DNA of 64,000 bases from Paenibacillus wulumuqiensis (GCF_000971965.1 NZ_LAQP01000001.1:682001-746000), one strand, 5' to 3'. Shown: positions 36,751 through 45,168, numbered from the stretch's first letter. Program-made: numbers and translations. Notes: generated by a model from the sequence alone, not told the origin.

Positions 36751-36770
36751 ATAAAGATAATTATCTTTAT
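36751..36770. promoter_or_regulatory. 20-bp perfect palindrome operator at the deoC start site
   Basis: ATAAAGATAATTATCTTTAT is a perfect 20-bp palindrome whose 16-bp core is identical to the operator in the kinase promoter. It lies about 6-25 bases into the deoC transcript, just before the ribosome binding site. Confidence 0.85.
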
Positions 36771-36787
36771 AAAGAGGAGGAACAAAA

Positions 36788-37543
36788 GTGATACAACCTG
36801 TAATAGACTATGCCCGGATCGGGCGGATGGTGGATGTGAGTGCAGTGCGCACCGATGTTACGGTAGAGGAAGTTGATCGGCTGATTGATATTGTGAAAAG
36901 GTATCATTGTGTCTGTGCCAGTCCCATGCCTTATATGACAGACTATGTGGTCCGGCAGCTGCAGGATGTGCCGGATACGGTTGTGACCGGAGTGGTCGGA
37001 TTTCCTTCCGGTGCAGATACAACATCCATGAAAGTGCATACGGCCAGGGAAATGCTGGCACTGGGCTGCCTGGAGCTTGATATGGTCATCAATGTCGGAG
37101 CGCTTAAGTCAGGAGATTATGAGCGGGTTAGACAGGATGTGGCATCTGTCGTTCAGGCAGCCGAACAAGTACCAGTCAAGGCTATTCTGGAGATCGCCTA
37201 TCTGACGGATGACGAGATTCGCCGGGGCAGTGAACTGGTCGTTCAGGCTGGTGCAGCCTTTGTCAAAACAGGGACCGGCTGGGGGCCCAAACCGACCACA
37301 GTTGATACCATCCGGCTGATCAAGTCGGTCATCGGCGATTCAGCATTGATCAAGGCAGCAGGCGGTATTCGTGATCTGGATACTCTCTTGGAAATGGCGG
37401 AAGCAGGCTGCAATCGATTTGGCATTGGTGTTCGGTCTGCGCTGACCATTTTACAGGATGCTTATGAACGTGCCGGCCTATCCGTTGATCCGGGAATTCA
37501 TGCAGATGCCTCTTCAGGAACAAGCAGTACAGATCATTACTGA
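36788..37543 (+). CDS. deoC: Deoxyribose-phosphate aldolase DeoC
   Basis: Class I aldolase of 251 residues that splits 2-deoxyribose 5-phosphate into acetaldehyde and glyceraldehyde 3-phosphate through a Schiff base. The Schiff-base Lys lies in AAFVKTGTGWGPK near residue 160, with VKAILEIAYLTDDE and KAAGGIRDLDTLLEMAEAG as other landmarks. The start is GTG with AGAGGAGG upstream. It is divergent from the FGGY kinase operon and shares its operator, so it is probably part of that pathway rather than of nucleoside salvage. No nucleoside phosphorylase or phosphopentomutase is nearby. Confidence 0.93.
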   Translation: MIQPVIDYARIGRMVDVSAVRTDVTVEEVDRLIDIVKRYHCVCASPMPYMTDYVVRQLQDVPDTVVTGVVGFPSGADTTSMKVHTAREMLALGCLELDMVINVGALKSGDYERVRQDVASVVQAAEQVPVKAILEIAYLTDDEIRRGSELVVQAGAAFVKTGTGWGPKPTTVDTIRLIKSVIGDSALIKAAGGIRDLDTLLEMAEAGCNRFGIGVRSALTILQDAYERAGLSVDPGIHADASSGTSSTDHY

Positions 37544-37576
37544 TGATGTTTTGTGGTCCCGTATTACAAATGAATA

Positions 37577-37612
37577 TGAAAAAGCCACCCGCTGTGAATC
37601 AAGCCGGTGGCT
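37577..37612 (-). terminator. Rho-independent terminator, minus strand
   Basis: AGCCACC / GGTGGCT hairpin with a TTTTTCATATTC tail on the minus strand, 58 bases after the 361-residue protein gene. It is also 34 bases beyond the deoC stop. Confidence 0.65.
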
Positions 37613-37669
37613 GAAGCATTCTAACCATTCATTTTGCTGATACGATTCCATGCACAAGTAGTGACGAAC

Positions 37670-38755
37670 TCAAGACGAAGCCAGATCTTCCAGCAGCATA
37701 TGATACATTTGCGCCAGATCATCATCTTTTTCCGTGATGACGCTTAATGCCTGCTCGATGAGAGGCTGGATAGCCGGTCCGGCTGCCAGTAAAGCGGCAT
37801 AGGCATGGAAATCGGTTTTGCCGTATTTGGTAATTACGCTTTTGTTTGTATTCCAGCGGTTGCAGCGGATCTGCTCACTCCAGTAATCCAGCTGCTCCTG
37901 CACCGGTCGCACCGCATACTGTTGGAACAGTGCATCAAACTGCTCATCATCTTTACGTTCCTGCGGCATAACCTGATACAGCCGCTCCAGGGGAACCGTT
38001 TTGCGAATCAGGGTACTGAAAGTCAAATAGTCGCCTCCCTCCCCATCCGACGACTGTACATAAGCGATAAAATCGTTCGTCCGGTCCAGCCGATGGAACT
38101 CCGGCTGCAGACGCTCCATCACCCGCAAAGCGATTACGGTCAAGCCGCCGTCACGCATCGACTGATCCATGATCCGGATAAATTCGCCATCTGTCTGTGT
38201 GAACAATTCCCGGGTAGCTGTATCCAGCACCGGTACAGGTCCCTCTTCCTCTTCTTCCCACAGGCGCTCATTGATCTCCTGGTACATCGCCAGAGGAGCT
38301 TCCAGTGCTTCACCCAGATCATCGATCATATCCGGATAATCGCCTGTCGCATAGCGGATCGACTGACGGATCTGTTCCAGTGAGCGATTGTAGGACTCTT
38401 CCTGGTTCTCCGCATATTTCTCCTGATAATATTTATAATAATACGCAGTCATCTGTTCCAGATCATGCAAGGTGTTGATATACAGCAGATAGTTGCCGTT
38501 GACATTATCCGCTTCGATAATAAAAGTATAGACCTGCTCGTTCTTGTCCGATTGTGCAAAGGAGCCAATGACTTCCATACATGCTTGGTACAGCAGATCT
38601 TCCATAGTCTGCATGCTCCAGTAAGTGCCAGTGATTCCGTCCAGATGATCTGTCTGGAACAGACCTTCCGGTGATGACACATAATAGTGCCCGGTTCCCT
38701 CGGGTTGACGCAGCCCTGACAGCAGACGCCCTGTATGTACTTCGTATACACCCAT
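37670..38755 (-). CDS. Hypothetical protein with an internal duplication
   Basis: Unrecognised cytosolic protein of 361 residues, acidic (WEEEEEGPVPVLD near the middle). Two segments look alike: about 48-105 (MEDLLYQACMEVIGSF, VYTFIIEADNVNGNYLLYINTL) and about 195-260 (MDQSMRDGGLTVIALRVMERL, TNDFIAYVQSSDGEGGDYLTF). This suggests a duplicated alpha/beta module, perhaps related to DUF4303-type proteins, but I cannot confirm it. The ATG abuts the stop of the Nudix gene upstream, so the two are translated from one message. No function is proposed. Confidence 0.75.
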   Translation of the reverse strand: MGVYEVHTGRLLSGLRQPEGTGHYYVSSPEGLFQTDHLDGITGTYWSMQTMEDLLYQACMEVIGSFAQSDKNEQVYTFIIEADNVNGNYLLYINTLHDLEQMTAYYYKYYQEKYAENQEESYNRSLEQIRQSIRYATGDYPDMIDDLGEALEAPLAMYQEINERLWEEEEEGPVPVLDTATRELFTQTDGEFIRIMDQSMRDGGLTVIALRVMERLQPEFHRLDRTNDFIAYVQSSDGEGGDYLTFSTLIRKTVPLERLYQVMPQERKDDEQFDALFQQYAVRPVQEQLDYWSEQIRCNRWNTNKSVITKYGKTDFHAYAALLAAGPAIQPLIEQALSVITEKDDDLAQMYHMLLEDLASS

Positions 38756-39277
38756 TTATATTCGCTCCATTTCTTCCCCTGCCTGTGCCTGCTTTTTCCG
38801 TCCATCCAGAATGCCCTGAATGATCCATTGCTGGGACTGCGGCAGACCTTCCGGCCAGTCGCCGGCCTGGCAGTACATGATCTCTGTTATTTCGCTGCTG
38901 GCAACGAATGTTCCTGCCCGTACTTCTCCACTGAAGATCAGATCGACACAATTGGGATCGCTCCGCTGAATCGCCCGTTCCAGACGATGAATATGTACTT
39001 CCAGCCCGGTCTCTTCCCGAATCTCGCGCTGCAGCCCCTGCTCTGGCTGTTCGAGCTCCATCCAGCCGCCGGGAATGCCCCATGGTTCCTGCTCCCGGTA
39101 CGAGTGCCGCAGCAGCAGTACTTCGCCTTTTTCATTGGTAAAAACGCCCAGCACCGCTACCAGGAAACTGTGCTGGGAACGACGGACCGCCCAGTTCTTC
39201 ACACGCTCCAGCGGCATATGCTTGTACATCCATACCAGCCAGTCTCTGGGAATGCGGTTGATCCATTTGGCCAGCAT
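38756..39277 (-). CDS. Nudix hydrolase
   Basis: Nudix protein of 173 residues beginning MLAKWINRIPRDWLVWMYKH. The Nudix box is complete (GGWMELEQPEQGLQREIREE then TG). The ATG at 39277 follows AAGGTGA with suitable spacing; a frame to 39343 has no site. Its stop touches the start codon of the unknown 361-residue gene. Substrate unknown. Confidence 0.88.
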   Translation of the reverse strand: MLAKWINRIPRDWLVWMYKHMPLERVKNWAVRRSQHSFLVAVLGVFTNEKGEVLLLRHSYREQEPWGIPGGWMELEQPEQGLQREIREETGLEVHIHRLERAIQRSDPNCVDLIFSGEVRAGTFVASSEITEIMYCQAGDWPEGLPQSQQWIIQGILDGRKKQAQAGEEMERI

Positions 39278-39393
39278 CCTGTTCACCTTCTTTTTGCAAA
39301 TTATGTTTATCGTGCTCTTTTCCGGATGCTGCCTTGTATTCATTCTTATGATAAATCGCCGGATGTTCTGCCTGTTGCACCGTATATCATACT

Positions 39394-39867
39394 CTAATGG
39401 CGTAGAATATCACCCTGCCGGTCATTGCGCAGGTCTTCGATCAGCGGACGCTGTGCAGGATTGACCTGCTCCAGCTTCATCTCATCGATACTGTAAAAGG
39501 TGAGCATACTCGATTCGCCATCCGGATCATCGTATTTCAGGGTGATTCCGTCCGGTTCCAGCTTCCCTTGCAGATCCACATCCACCTCAAACATGAACAT
39601 CACAAAAACGACATCGTCACCGCTCGGATACGTGTATTGCAGCCGATCTCCGGTATATACCGCATACAGCCGACTGCCTGTCACTTCCAGTCCGGTCTCC
39701 TCCCGAACTTCGCGAATCATCGTCTGTTCAATAGTCTCGCCCGGCTTCATGCCCCCGCCAGGTAATCCCCAATCTGCCAAATCACCGCGCTTCTGCCAGA
39801 GAATCCGGTTGTGATCGTCCCGTATAATGGCTCCTCCGGTAACAATAATCGTTCTGTCGCTGCTCAT
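39394..39867 (-). CDS. Nudix hydrolase
   Basis: Nudix protein of 157 residues with the box GGGMKPGETIEQTMIREVRE then ETG. The start MSSDRTIIVTGGAIIRDDHN is typical of the ADP-ribose or MutT-like group. GGGAGG precedes the ATG. It lies 116 bases upstream of the other Nudix gene on the same strand and may form a small operon with it. Substrate unknown. Confidence 0.88.
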   Translation of the reverse strand: MSSDRTIIVTGGAIIRDDHNRILWQKRGDLADWGLPGGGMKPGETIEQTMIREVREETGLEVTGSRLYAVYTGDRLQYTYPSGDDVVFVMFMFEVDVDLQGKLEPDGITLKYDDPDGESSMLTFYSIDEMKLEQVNPAQRPLIEDLRNDRQGDILRH

Positions 39868-40067
39868 AAATATCCTCCCTGCTGTATACGTCTCTATGTA
39901 TGAACACCCGATCGAGCCGCACGGCAGACCCGGTAGCGAACTCAGCCGCTCGACCTCTGCCTGACAGGATCGGATGCTCTCGTAAGCAGCGCAATAATCA
40001 GCGCCAATTCACACTATCCTTATGCTTGTACAATGGCTGTAATAACTGTAATGGTTGCTGAGAGGTA

Positions 40068-40913
40068 TTATTTTTTCTTGAGCTTTTCCAATTCGGCATA
40101 CATATCCGGCAGATGGTCCTGCAGCTCCGGAATTGGGTCCGGATAAGCGAGGTCCATCTCTTCCAGCGTGCGGACGACGATCTGCAGGACGGCCAGATCA
40201 CGGTACCACCGGTTATCAGCCGGGATAATATGCCACGGATGCTGCTCGGAAGCACAATGCTTGAACACATCCTCATAGCAGCGCTGGTAATCATCCCAGT
40301 ATTTGCGTTCCTGCAGGTCACCTTCATCGAATTTCCAGTTCTTGTGCGGCTTTTCGACCCGATCAATCAGCTTTTTGAGCTGGAATTCCTTGGAGATATG
40401 GAGGAATATTTTGACCACTCTAACATTGTTCTCTTCCAGCATTTTCTCAAAATGATTAATCTGCTTGAACCGCTGCTTGGCTGTATCATCATCTATCTGT
40501 CCGTGTACTCTCGTAATGAGCACATCTTCATAATAGGATCGGTTAAAGGCACTGATATACCCGTATCCCGCCACATTCTGATGCGCACGCCACAGATAAT
40601 CATGGCTCAGTTCTTCGGATGTAGGTGCCTTGAAGCTGTGAATATGAATGCCTGCCGGGTTGGAAATGGAGAATACCTTGTTGATGACCCCATCCTTGCC
40701 GCTGCAGTCCATACCCTGGAACACGAACAGAACCGACTTTTTACCGCTTGCGAACAGCTTGGGCTGCAGCTTCTCGAACGTATCGGTCAGCTCGGCCTTT
40801 TCCGGTTCGGTGTCTTCCTTGGATTTGTACTTGCCGGTATAGCCGGGATCGATATCCTGAAGTGTAATGGAATCGCCTGTAGCCAGAGACCAGTTTTTGG
40901 ATGATTTGGACAT
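40068..40913 (-). CDS. Polyphosphate kinase 2 family protein
   Basis: PPK2 family phosphotransferase of 281 residues, which moves phosphate between polyphosphate and nucleotides. Walker A is FQGMDCSGKDGVINK near residue 70; the Walker B/lid region includes WRAHQNVAGYGYISAFNRSYYEDVL. The GMD-xSGKDG form suggests the class III group that acts on AMP or ADP. AAAGGAGCG precedes the ATG at 40913. It is 146 bases downstream of a CHAD-domain gene on the same strand, and both concern polyphosphate. Confidence 0.92.
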   Translation of the reverse strand: MSKSSKNWSLATGDSITLQDIDPGYTGKYKSKEDTEPEKAELTDTFEKLQPKLFASGKKSVLFVFQGMDCSGKDGVINKVFSISNPAGIHIHSFKAPTSEELSHDYLWRAHQNVAGYGYISAFNRSYYEDVLITRVHGQIDDDTAKQRFKQINHFEKMLEENNVRVVKIFLHISKEFQLKKLIDRVEKPHKNWKFDEGDLQERKYWDDYQRCYEDVFKHCASEQHPWHIIPADNRWYRDLAVLQIVVRTLEEMDLAYPDPIPELQDHLPDMYAELEKLKKK

Positions 40914-41059
40914 GGTAATCGCTCCTTTGTGAAAAGTACACTGCTGCATACATCATCGTTATACGTCACATTCTACATATTACCCATTTTCATCCCCTGC
41001 TTAGCAAGTACCGCTTATTTCATGAAACAAAATGCTCTTCACGCCTGTTGGTCCGTATG

Positions 41060-41926
41060 TCAGATCGCACGCTGCTGCTCTTCAATCGCAGCAATCATCT
41101 CGGCACGCAGCTTGTCCACAAACCGGGCTCGCACTTCTTCATCCACACCCATTTCTTTGGCATCCAACTCTTCCAGTGACTCAATCCATACATGGGTATC
41201 ATTGATCGTTCCGAGCTCTTTTTGGATACGCTTGTACGTCTCTTCATGATCACGGAATTTGGAATTCAATGCAAACTCTGCCGCTTCTGCCGTATAACGC
41301 AGTTCCTTGGCAGCGATGCGTACCTTGTGCAGGCTGTCCAGTGTCTCAGCGGATTCCAGCCCTTCCGCTTTGGCGATCTGGCGATAAGTTTGTTTTTTCT
41401 GTTCGTAAGATATTTCGAGCTCCCGCATCATCCGATTTACGTCCGCCTGGACAGCCAGATCAGGCAGCCGGTTCTCGGTAAATTCCTGCCACTGCCGTTT
41501 GAGCTTTTTGCCCTGCAGTTTCGGCAGCTTTTTGACCATTTTTTTGCGGTAAAACTGGCGCTGCTCCTTGTGTTCTTCGATCGCCGCTTTGAGCAGGGCG
41601 GCTTCATCGTCCAATCCTTGTTCCTTGGACTGTTTGCGCCGATCCTTGAATGCATCAATCAGCACATCCGCATCCCGTACTTTGCCAAGACGCTTCTGGG
41701 CTTTTTTGAAAATCGGCAGCAGACCGGTCTGCTGTTCAGGGTCCAGTATATGCATCAGTGTCATCAGCTTGCGGCAGTTGACCCGGGCCTGATGAATCGC
41801 CTCATCGTCATAGTTCTTGACAGCCTGCTGTCCGTGATCCTGAAATTTATCGTACAGTTCATTCAATACACTTTTCCATTGCTCGGTTTTGTCCTTGCGG
41901 TTGACAGTTGTTATACTCTGATTCAC
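41060..41926 (-). CDS. CHAD domain-containing protein
   Basis: CHAD (conserved histidine alpha-helical) protein of 288 residues. The start has DEAIHQARVNCRKLMTLMHIL with conserved His and Arg, and a second half repeats the pattern (LDSLHKVRIAAKELRYTAEAAE). CHAD domains bind polyphosphate granules. The GTG start is preceded by AGGAG at nine bases. It lies directly upstream of the PPK2 gene on the same strand, so a shared role at polyphosphate is likely. Confidence 0.92.
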   Translation of the reverse strand: MNQSITTVNRKDKTEQWKSVLNELYDKFQDHGQQAVKNYDDEAIHQARVNCRKLMTLMHILDPEQQTGLLPIFKKAQKRLGKVRDADVLIDAFKDRRKQSKEQGLDDEAALLKAAIEEHKEQRQFYRKKMVKKLPKLQGKKLKRQWQEFTENRLPDLAVQADVNRMMRELEISYEQKKQTYRQIAKAEGLESAETLDSLHKVRIAAKELRYTAEAAEFALNSKFRDHEETYKRIQKELGTINDTHVWIESLEELDAKEMGVDEEVRARFVDKLRAEMIAAIEEQQRAI

Positions 41927-42024
41927 GCTTCATCACTCCTGACTTTTTCATTCTCTATGGATTACCCCATATTCCGTATTATGCAATCTTGTGAATGAAA
42001 TGAGTGGGATATTCTCTATTATAG

Positions 42025-42136
42025 TGGATATTCCAGAGGATTAGCTATTCCGGTTCCTTCCGGGAAGATTGCATTCTCTGCGGCAGATCGTCCCGTTTCT
42101 CAGCAAAAGGCTGCCTTTACTGGGCAATCTTTTTAT
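42025..42136 (+). ncRNA. Candidate small RNA with intrinsic terminator
   Basis: A plus-strand TATTAT box near 42019-42024 is followed by a CCGG hairpin, and AGATTGC / GCAATCT (42066-42072 and 42124-42130) encloses GGCAG / CTGCC, followed by TTTTTATATTT. No open reading frame is visible inside. It could be a free RNA or the terminated leader of the secreted protein gene at 42380. The -35 box is poor. Confidence 0.3.
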
Positions 42137-42243
42137 ATTTATTATTCTGTACTGCACTATATGTACTACCACAAGGAAAATCAGTGAAGATCACTCTGAT
42201 AATAACTGGTCACCATCAGATTATATATGCATATATACATTTA

Positions 42244-42263
42244 TTAGTGTATAATTACACTAA
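42244..42263. promoter_or_regulatory. 20-bp inverted repeat over a TATAAT box
   Basis: TTAGTGTATAATTACACTAA has perfect 8-bp arms around TAAT and contains a TATAAT box (42250-42255). It is 117 bases before the secreted protein ATG. It looks like an operator overlapping the promoter; the regulator is unknown. Confidence 0.5.
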
Positions 42264-42379
42264 ATGGATGTCTGCTTTTGAAACAGATCGCTGTTCTGTA
42301 TTATGATAGAGTGTGGACTTCAGTATTCCAATACTATTGCGACTATTATAAATGATTGCAGCAAGTGAAAGGAGTCATC

Positions 42380-42802
42380 ATGAAAGCGTATATTTTTCTG
42401 ATTACCATGCTGCTGACCGGTTATGCAGATATTCCTTCCGCCTATGCAGAGCCTGCTATCGAAGCGGATGTGCCTGCGGTGGCAGATGCTGAAGAGCAGA
42501 CCGGCTCGTCCTCTTCCTGGGAATATCCGATTGTTCATTTTCGGGATAATACATACCGGATTATTATGGAGCGGCCAGTGAACAGCCACAAGGTAGGCCC
42601 GCGTCTGGGCCGGGTGCAGCGGAATATCAGCAGCTTTGAGGAAGTCGACGAAGGCAATTCCCTGATTGATACGAGCTATCAAAATGGAGACAGCAATATT
42701 CTGCGAGTGGAAAGTCCGATCTACAAACTTCGCAGCCACAGCTCCAAGGAATGCATTGTCGTCAGCCATATGAACAAGTATTATAAAGCCTACAAAAAAT
42801 GA
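42380..42802 (+). CDS. Hypothetical secreted protein
   Basis: Exported protein of 140 residues with a signal peptide (MKAYIFLITMLLTGYADIPSAYAEP). The mature part has an acidic Ala/Glu/Ser linker followed by a compact domain (WEYPIVHFRDNTYRIIMERPV) and ends YYKAYKK. I do not recognise the family. AAAGGAG precedes the ATG at 42380. It is a single gene with a terminator at its end and an inverted-repeat promoter before it. Confidence 0.75.
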   Translation: MKAYIFLITMLLTGYADIPSAYAEPAIEADVPAVADAEEQTGSSSSWEYPIVHFRDNTYRIIMERPVNSHKVGPRLGRVQRNISSFEEVDEGNSLIDTSYQNGDSNILRVESPIYKLRSHSSKECIVVSHMNKYYKAYKK

Positions 42803-42805
42803 AAT

Positions 42806-42854
42806 AAAGCCGCCATATACCTGGTATACATCTTCCAGAAATATGGCGGCTTTT
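42806..42854 (+). terminator. Rho-independent terminator
   Basis: AAAGCCGCCATAT / ATATGGCGGCTTTT hairpin right after the secreted protein gene. Confidence 0.9.
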
Positions 42855-43020
42855 GCGCTTCCACTACTTTTTATTCTCTGCTGATTTTTCACTGATTTAA
42901 AGCAATCGCTTATCCCGTAAACAATTCATGGTCGGCGAACAGCGCATGAACTGCGTGTTCACTATCAAATCAGGTTTTGCCTGTGTAGCAGTAACAATCC
43001 TTCTTCCAATTCACAGTATA

Positions 43021-43290
43021 TTACCAGCTCGATTTGGTCACGCCGGGAATTTGCCCTTTGTGTGCCAGTTCGCGGAACATGATGCGTGACATTTTAAACT
43101 TGCTCAAATATCCTCTCGGACGTCCAGTGATCTGGCAGCGGCTGTGCAGACGCGTAGGTGAAGAATCACGGGGCAGTTTGTTTAACGCTTCATAATCGCC
43201 TGCCTCCTTCAGCTGACGACGCTTTTCTGCATATTTAGCCACCAGGGCTTCACGCTGCTGCTGGCGGATTACTTTGGACTTTTTGGCCAT
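43021..43290 (-). CDS. rpsN: 30S ribosomal protein S14, zinc-independent form
   Basis: Ribosomal protein S14 of 89 residues, the longer form without zinc-ribbon cysteines (only one Cys, in [12 protein letters not shown]). In Bacillus the second S14 (YhzA/RpsNB) replaces the zinc-binding S14 when zinc is scarce. The sequence starts [23 protein letters not shown]. The ATG at 43290 is preceded by AAGGAAG. A near-consensus Zur box and a good promoter lie just upstream, which fits zinc-starvation control. Confidence 0.95.
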   Translation of the reverse strand: MAKKSKVIRQQQREALVAKYAEKRRQLKEAGDYEALNKLPRDSSPTRLHSRCQITGRPRGYLSKFKMSRIMFRELAHKGQIPGVTKSSW

Positions 43291-43310
43291 ATCCAACACT
43301 TCCTTTTATT

Positions 43311-43331
43311 TAATCGTAATAATTACTATTT
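43311..43331. promoter_or_regulatory. Zur box
   Basis: The site has the core TCGTAATAATTAC and differs from the B. subtilis Zur consensus (AAATCGTAAT, any base, ATTACGATTT) at only two of twenty positions. It begins four bases after the minus-strand -10 box, over the expected transcription start of rpsN. It also lies in front of the divergent MFS gene. Confidence 0.85.
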
Positions 43332-43334
43332 AGA

Positions 43335-43363
43335 AGTATAGCTCATTTTTTACCTGCTGGCAA
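43335..43363 (-). promoter_or_regulatory. Sigma-A promoter of rpsN
   Basis: On the minus strand TTGCCA (5/6), a 17-base spacer and TATACT (5/6) direct transcription into rpsN, with the Zur box just downstream. Confidence 0.8.
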
Positions 43364-43520
43364 CCATATGCGTCAGTGCATTTTACAATCCGTAGTTTTA
43401 CTCCTTTTCCATACCTGGGACGTCCTGTAAATCATCCTGTAGGCGGAGGAATACTGGGCGCGCTCTCCTTATGATAAATACATACATATTTATTTCATTT
43501 GACGAAAGGGAGGATTCTTT

Positions 43521-44834
43521 GTGGAAAACAAGCTGTCTTCCGGCGATAATCCGACAGTGGCATCGCTGCTGCGCAACCAGGCGTACCGGACACTCATTAC
43601 CGCTCAGTTGATCTCCAACCTGGGCGACTGGCTGCATCTGCTTGCCCTGCTCACACTGGTCGGTATCAAGTGGCAGGCGACCCCAATGCAGATTACATGG
43701 GTGACACTGTGCAGTGTAGTACCAATGCTGCTGGGAGGTCCCTTTGCCGGCGCTCTGGCCGATCGTCTGAACCGTAAATGGCTGATGATTATCTCGGATG
43801 TGGTTCGCGCCGCACTCGTCTTCGGATTGATTTTTGCCGATCAGCTGTGGCAGGTATATATCATCCTCATACTCAAGGGATTGTTTGACGTACTGTTCTC
43901 GCCAGCCAAAAGCGGCAAGATCAAGGAAGTCGTGCCGCATGAGCATCTGCAGCAGGCGGTCTCGATCAGTTCCTTTATCGAACAGGGCAGCAAAATTGCC
44001 GGGCCTGCTCTTGGCGGGCTGCTGCTGGCGGCGGTCGGCATTCACTGGTGCTTTGTCATCGATGCTTTTACGTTCCTGCTGTCCGGTCTTATCTTACTCG
44101 CAGTTCCCGGTCATGCCCTGTTCGATTCTTCCGACCAGGAAGCTTCGGATCGTCAGAATGAGCGACAGCGCTCCTTTCTCTCCGATACGGCGGCAGGTCT
44201 GCGTTATCTGGTCCGGATTCCGATCATCGCCTATGGCACGCTGCTGCTCTGTCTGGTGCTGCTGGTGCTGCAGCTGGCGGATTCGCAGACGATTATTCTG
44301 CTGCGTCAGATTCCAAATATCAACGAAGATCTGCTGGGCTGGTGCATTACGGCCAGCGGTGTAGGCACCCTGCTGGCTGCCATGATGTGTGCCAAGATCA
44401 AAAGCTCCCATCTGCTGCAAATGAGTCTTGGTGCCGCTCTGATGGGCATTGTATTCGGACTGATCGCGCCATTTGCCGGCATGCTGCATGCCGGATGGCC
44501 TACCACCCTTCTGCTCACTTCTTCCTTTTTGCTGGCAGGGGTCGGGGCCGGATTTACGTTTATCCCGTTTCAGATTTTGCTGCAGGAACAGACACCTGTA
44601 CATATGACCGGCCGTGTATTCGGAACCGTGAACAGCCTCACCTCAGCTAGCTCGGTGACAGGACCACTGCTCGGCGGAATACTCGTGACCGCTTCCGGGG
44701 TAGCACCCGCATTCATGCTGACAGGAGCTTCCCTGGTCGTGATGAGCTTTGCCATTTTATTTATCAAAAAATGGATTGATATCAAACAGTCCAAAGCAGC
44801 TATTCCCGCTGCGATGCAGCAGCCGGTGAAATAG
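43521..44834 (+). CDS. MFS transporter (EntS-like exporter type)
   Basis: Major facilitator protein of 437 residues with 12 hydrophobic segments. Early parts are LISNLGDWLHLLALLTLVGIK and GGPFAGALADRLNRKWLMIISD (loop signature). This pattern is common in the MFS_3/EntS-like group, which exports siderophores or drugs. The GTG start has GGGAGG upstream. It is divergent from the Zur-controlled rpsN, so a metal link is possible but unproven. Confidence 0.88.
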   Translation: MENKLSSGDNPTVASLLRNQAYRTLITAQLISNLGDWLHLLALLTLVGIKWQATPMQITWVTLCSVVPMLLGGPFAGALADRLNRKWLMIISDVVRAALVFGLIFADQLWQVYIILILKGLFDVLFSPAKSGKIKEVVPHEHLQQAVSISSFIEQGSKIAGPALGGLLLAAVGIHWCFVIDAFTFLLSGLILLAVPGHALFDSSDQEASDRQNERQRSFLSDTAAGLRYLVRIPIIAYGTLLLCLVLLVLQLADSQTIILLRQIPNINEDLLGWCITASGVGTLLAAMMCAKIKSSHLLQMSLGAALMGIVFGLIAPFAGMLHAGWPTTLLLTSSFLLAGVGAGFTFIPFQILLQEQTPVHMTGRVFGTVNSLTSASSVTGPLLGGILVTASGVAPAFMLTGASLVVMSFAILFIKKWIDIKQSKAAIPAAMQQPVK

Positions 44835-44871
44835 CAATTTGCTGTATATCAAACCCAATCAAATCGGCCAG

Positions 44872-44909
44872 ATAGCCGCTTCCCGGCAGAATAGAGGAAG
44901 CGGCTATTT
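44872..44909 (+). terminator. Rho-independent terminator
   Basis: ATAGCCGCTTCC / GGAAGCGGCTAT hairpin 37 bases after the MFS stop, with TTTG following. Confidence 0.8.
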
Positions 44910-45139
44910 GTGAATTATGAAAAGGTTGGACAGATCGAAGAATACAGAATTGTCTGGTTGAGCTGAATTCCACTTAAAAGCAAACAGCATACGGGATATA
45001 AAACAGAAATATGGCAGATGGGTCGCTCTTCCTTCACTCACAACTTATTTCATTATGTAATCAAAAGCATAATTCAACCAACTTAAAGAATATATTATTC
45101 TTATTTATCATTCGAATATTAATATTAAATGCTTTAAAA

Positions 45140-45168
45140 TTGACAAAATGATTTCTAGTAATTATGAT
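45140..45168 (+). promoter_or_regulatory. Sigma-A promoter of the LCP gene
   Basis: Perfect TTGACA, 17 bases, TATGAT (5/6). The leader from about 45175 to the TTG start at 45291 is about 115 bases long. The rest of the 44910-45139 gap is AT-rich and holds nothing I recognise. Confidence 0.85.
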
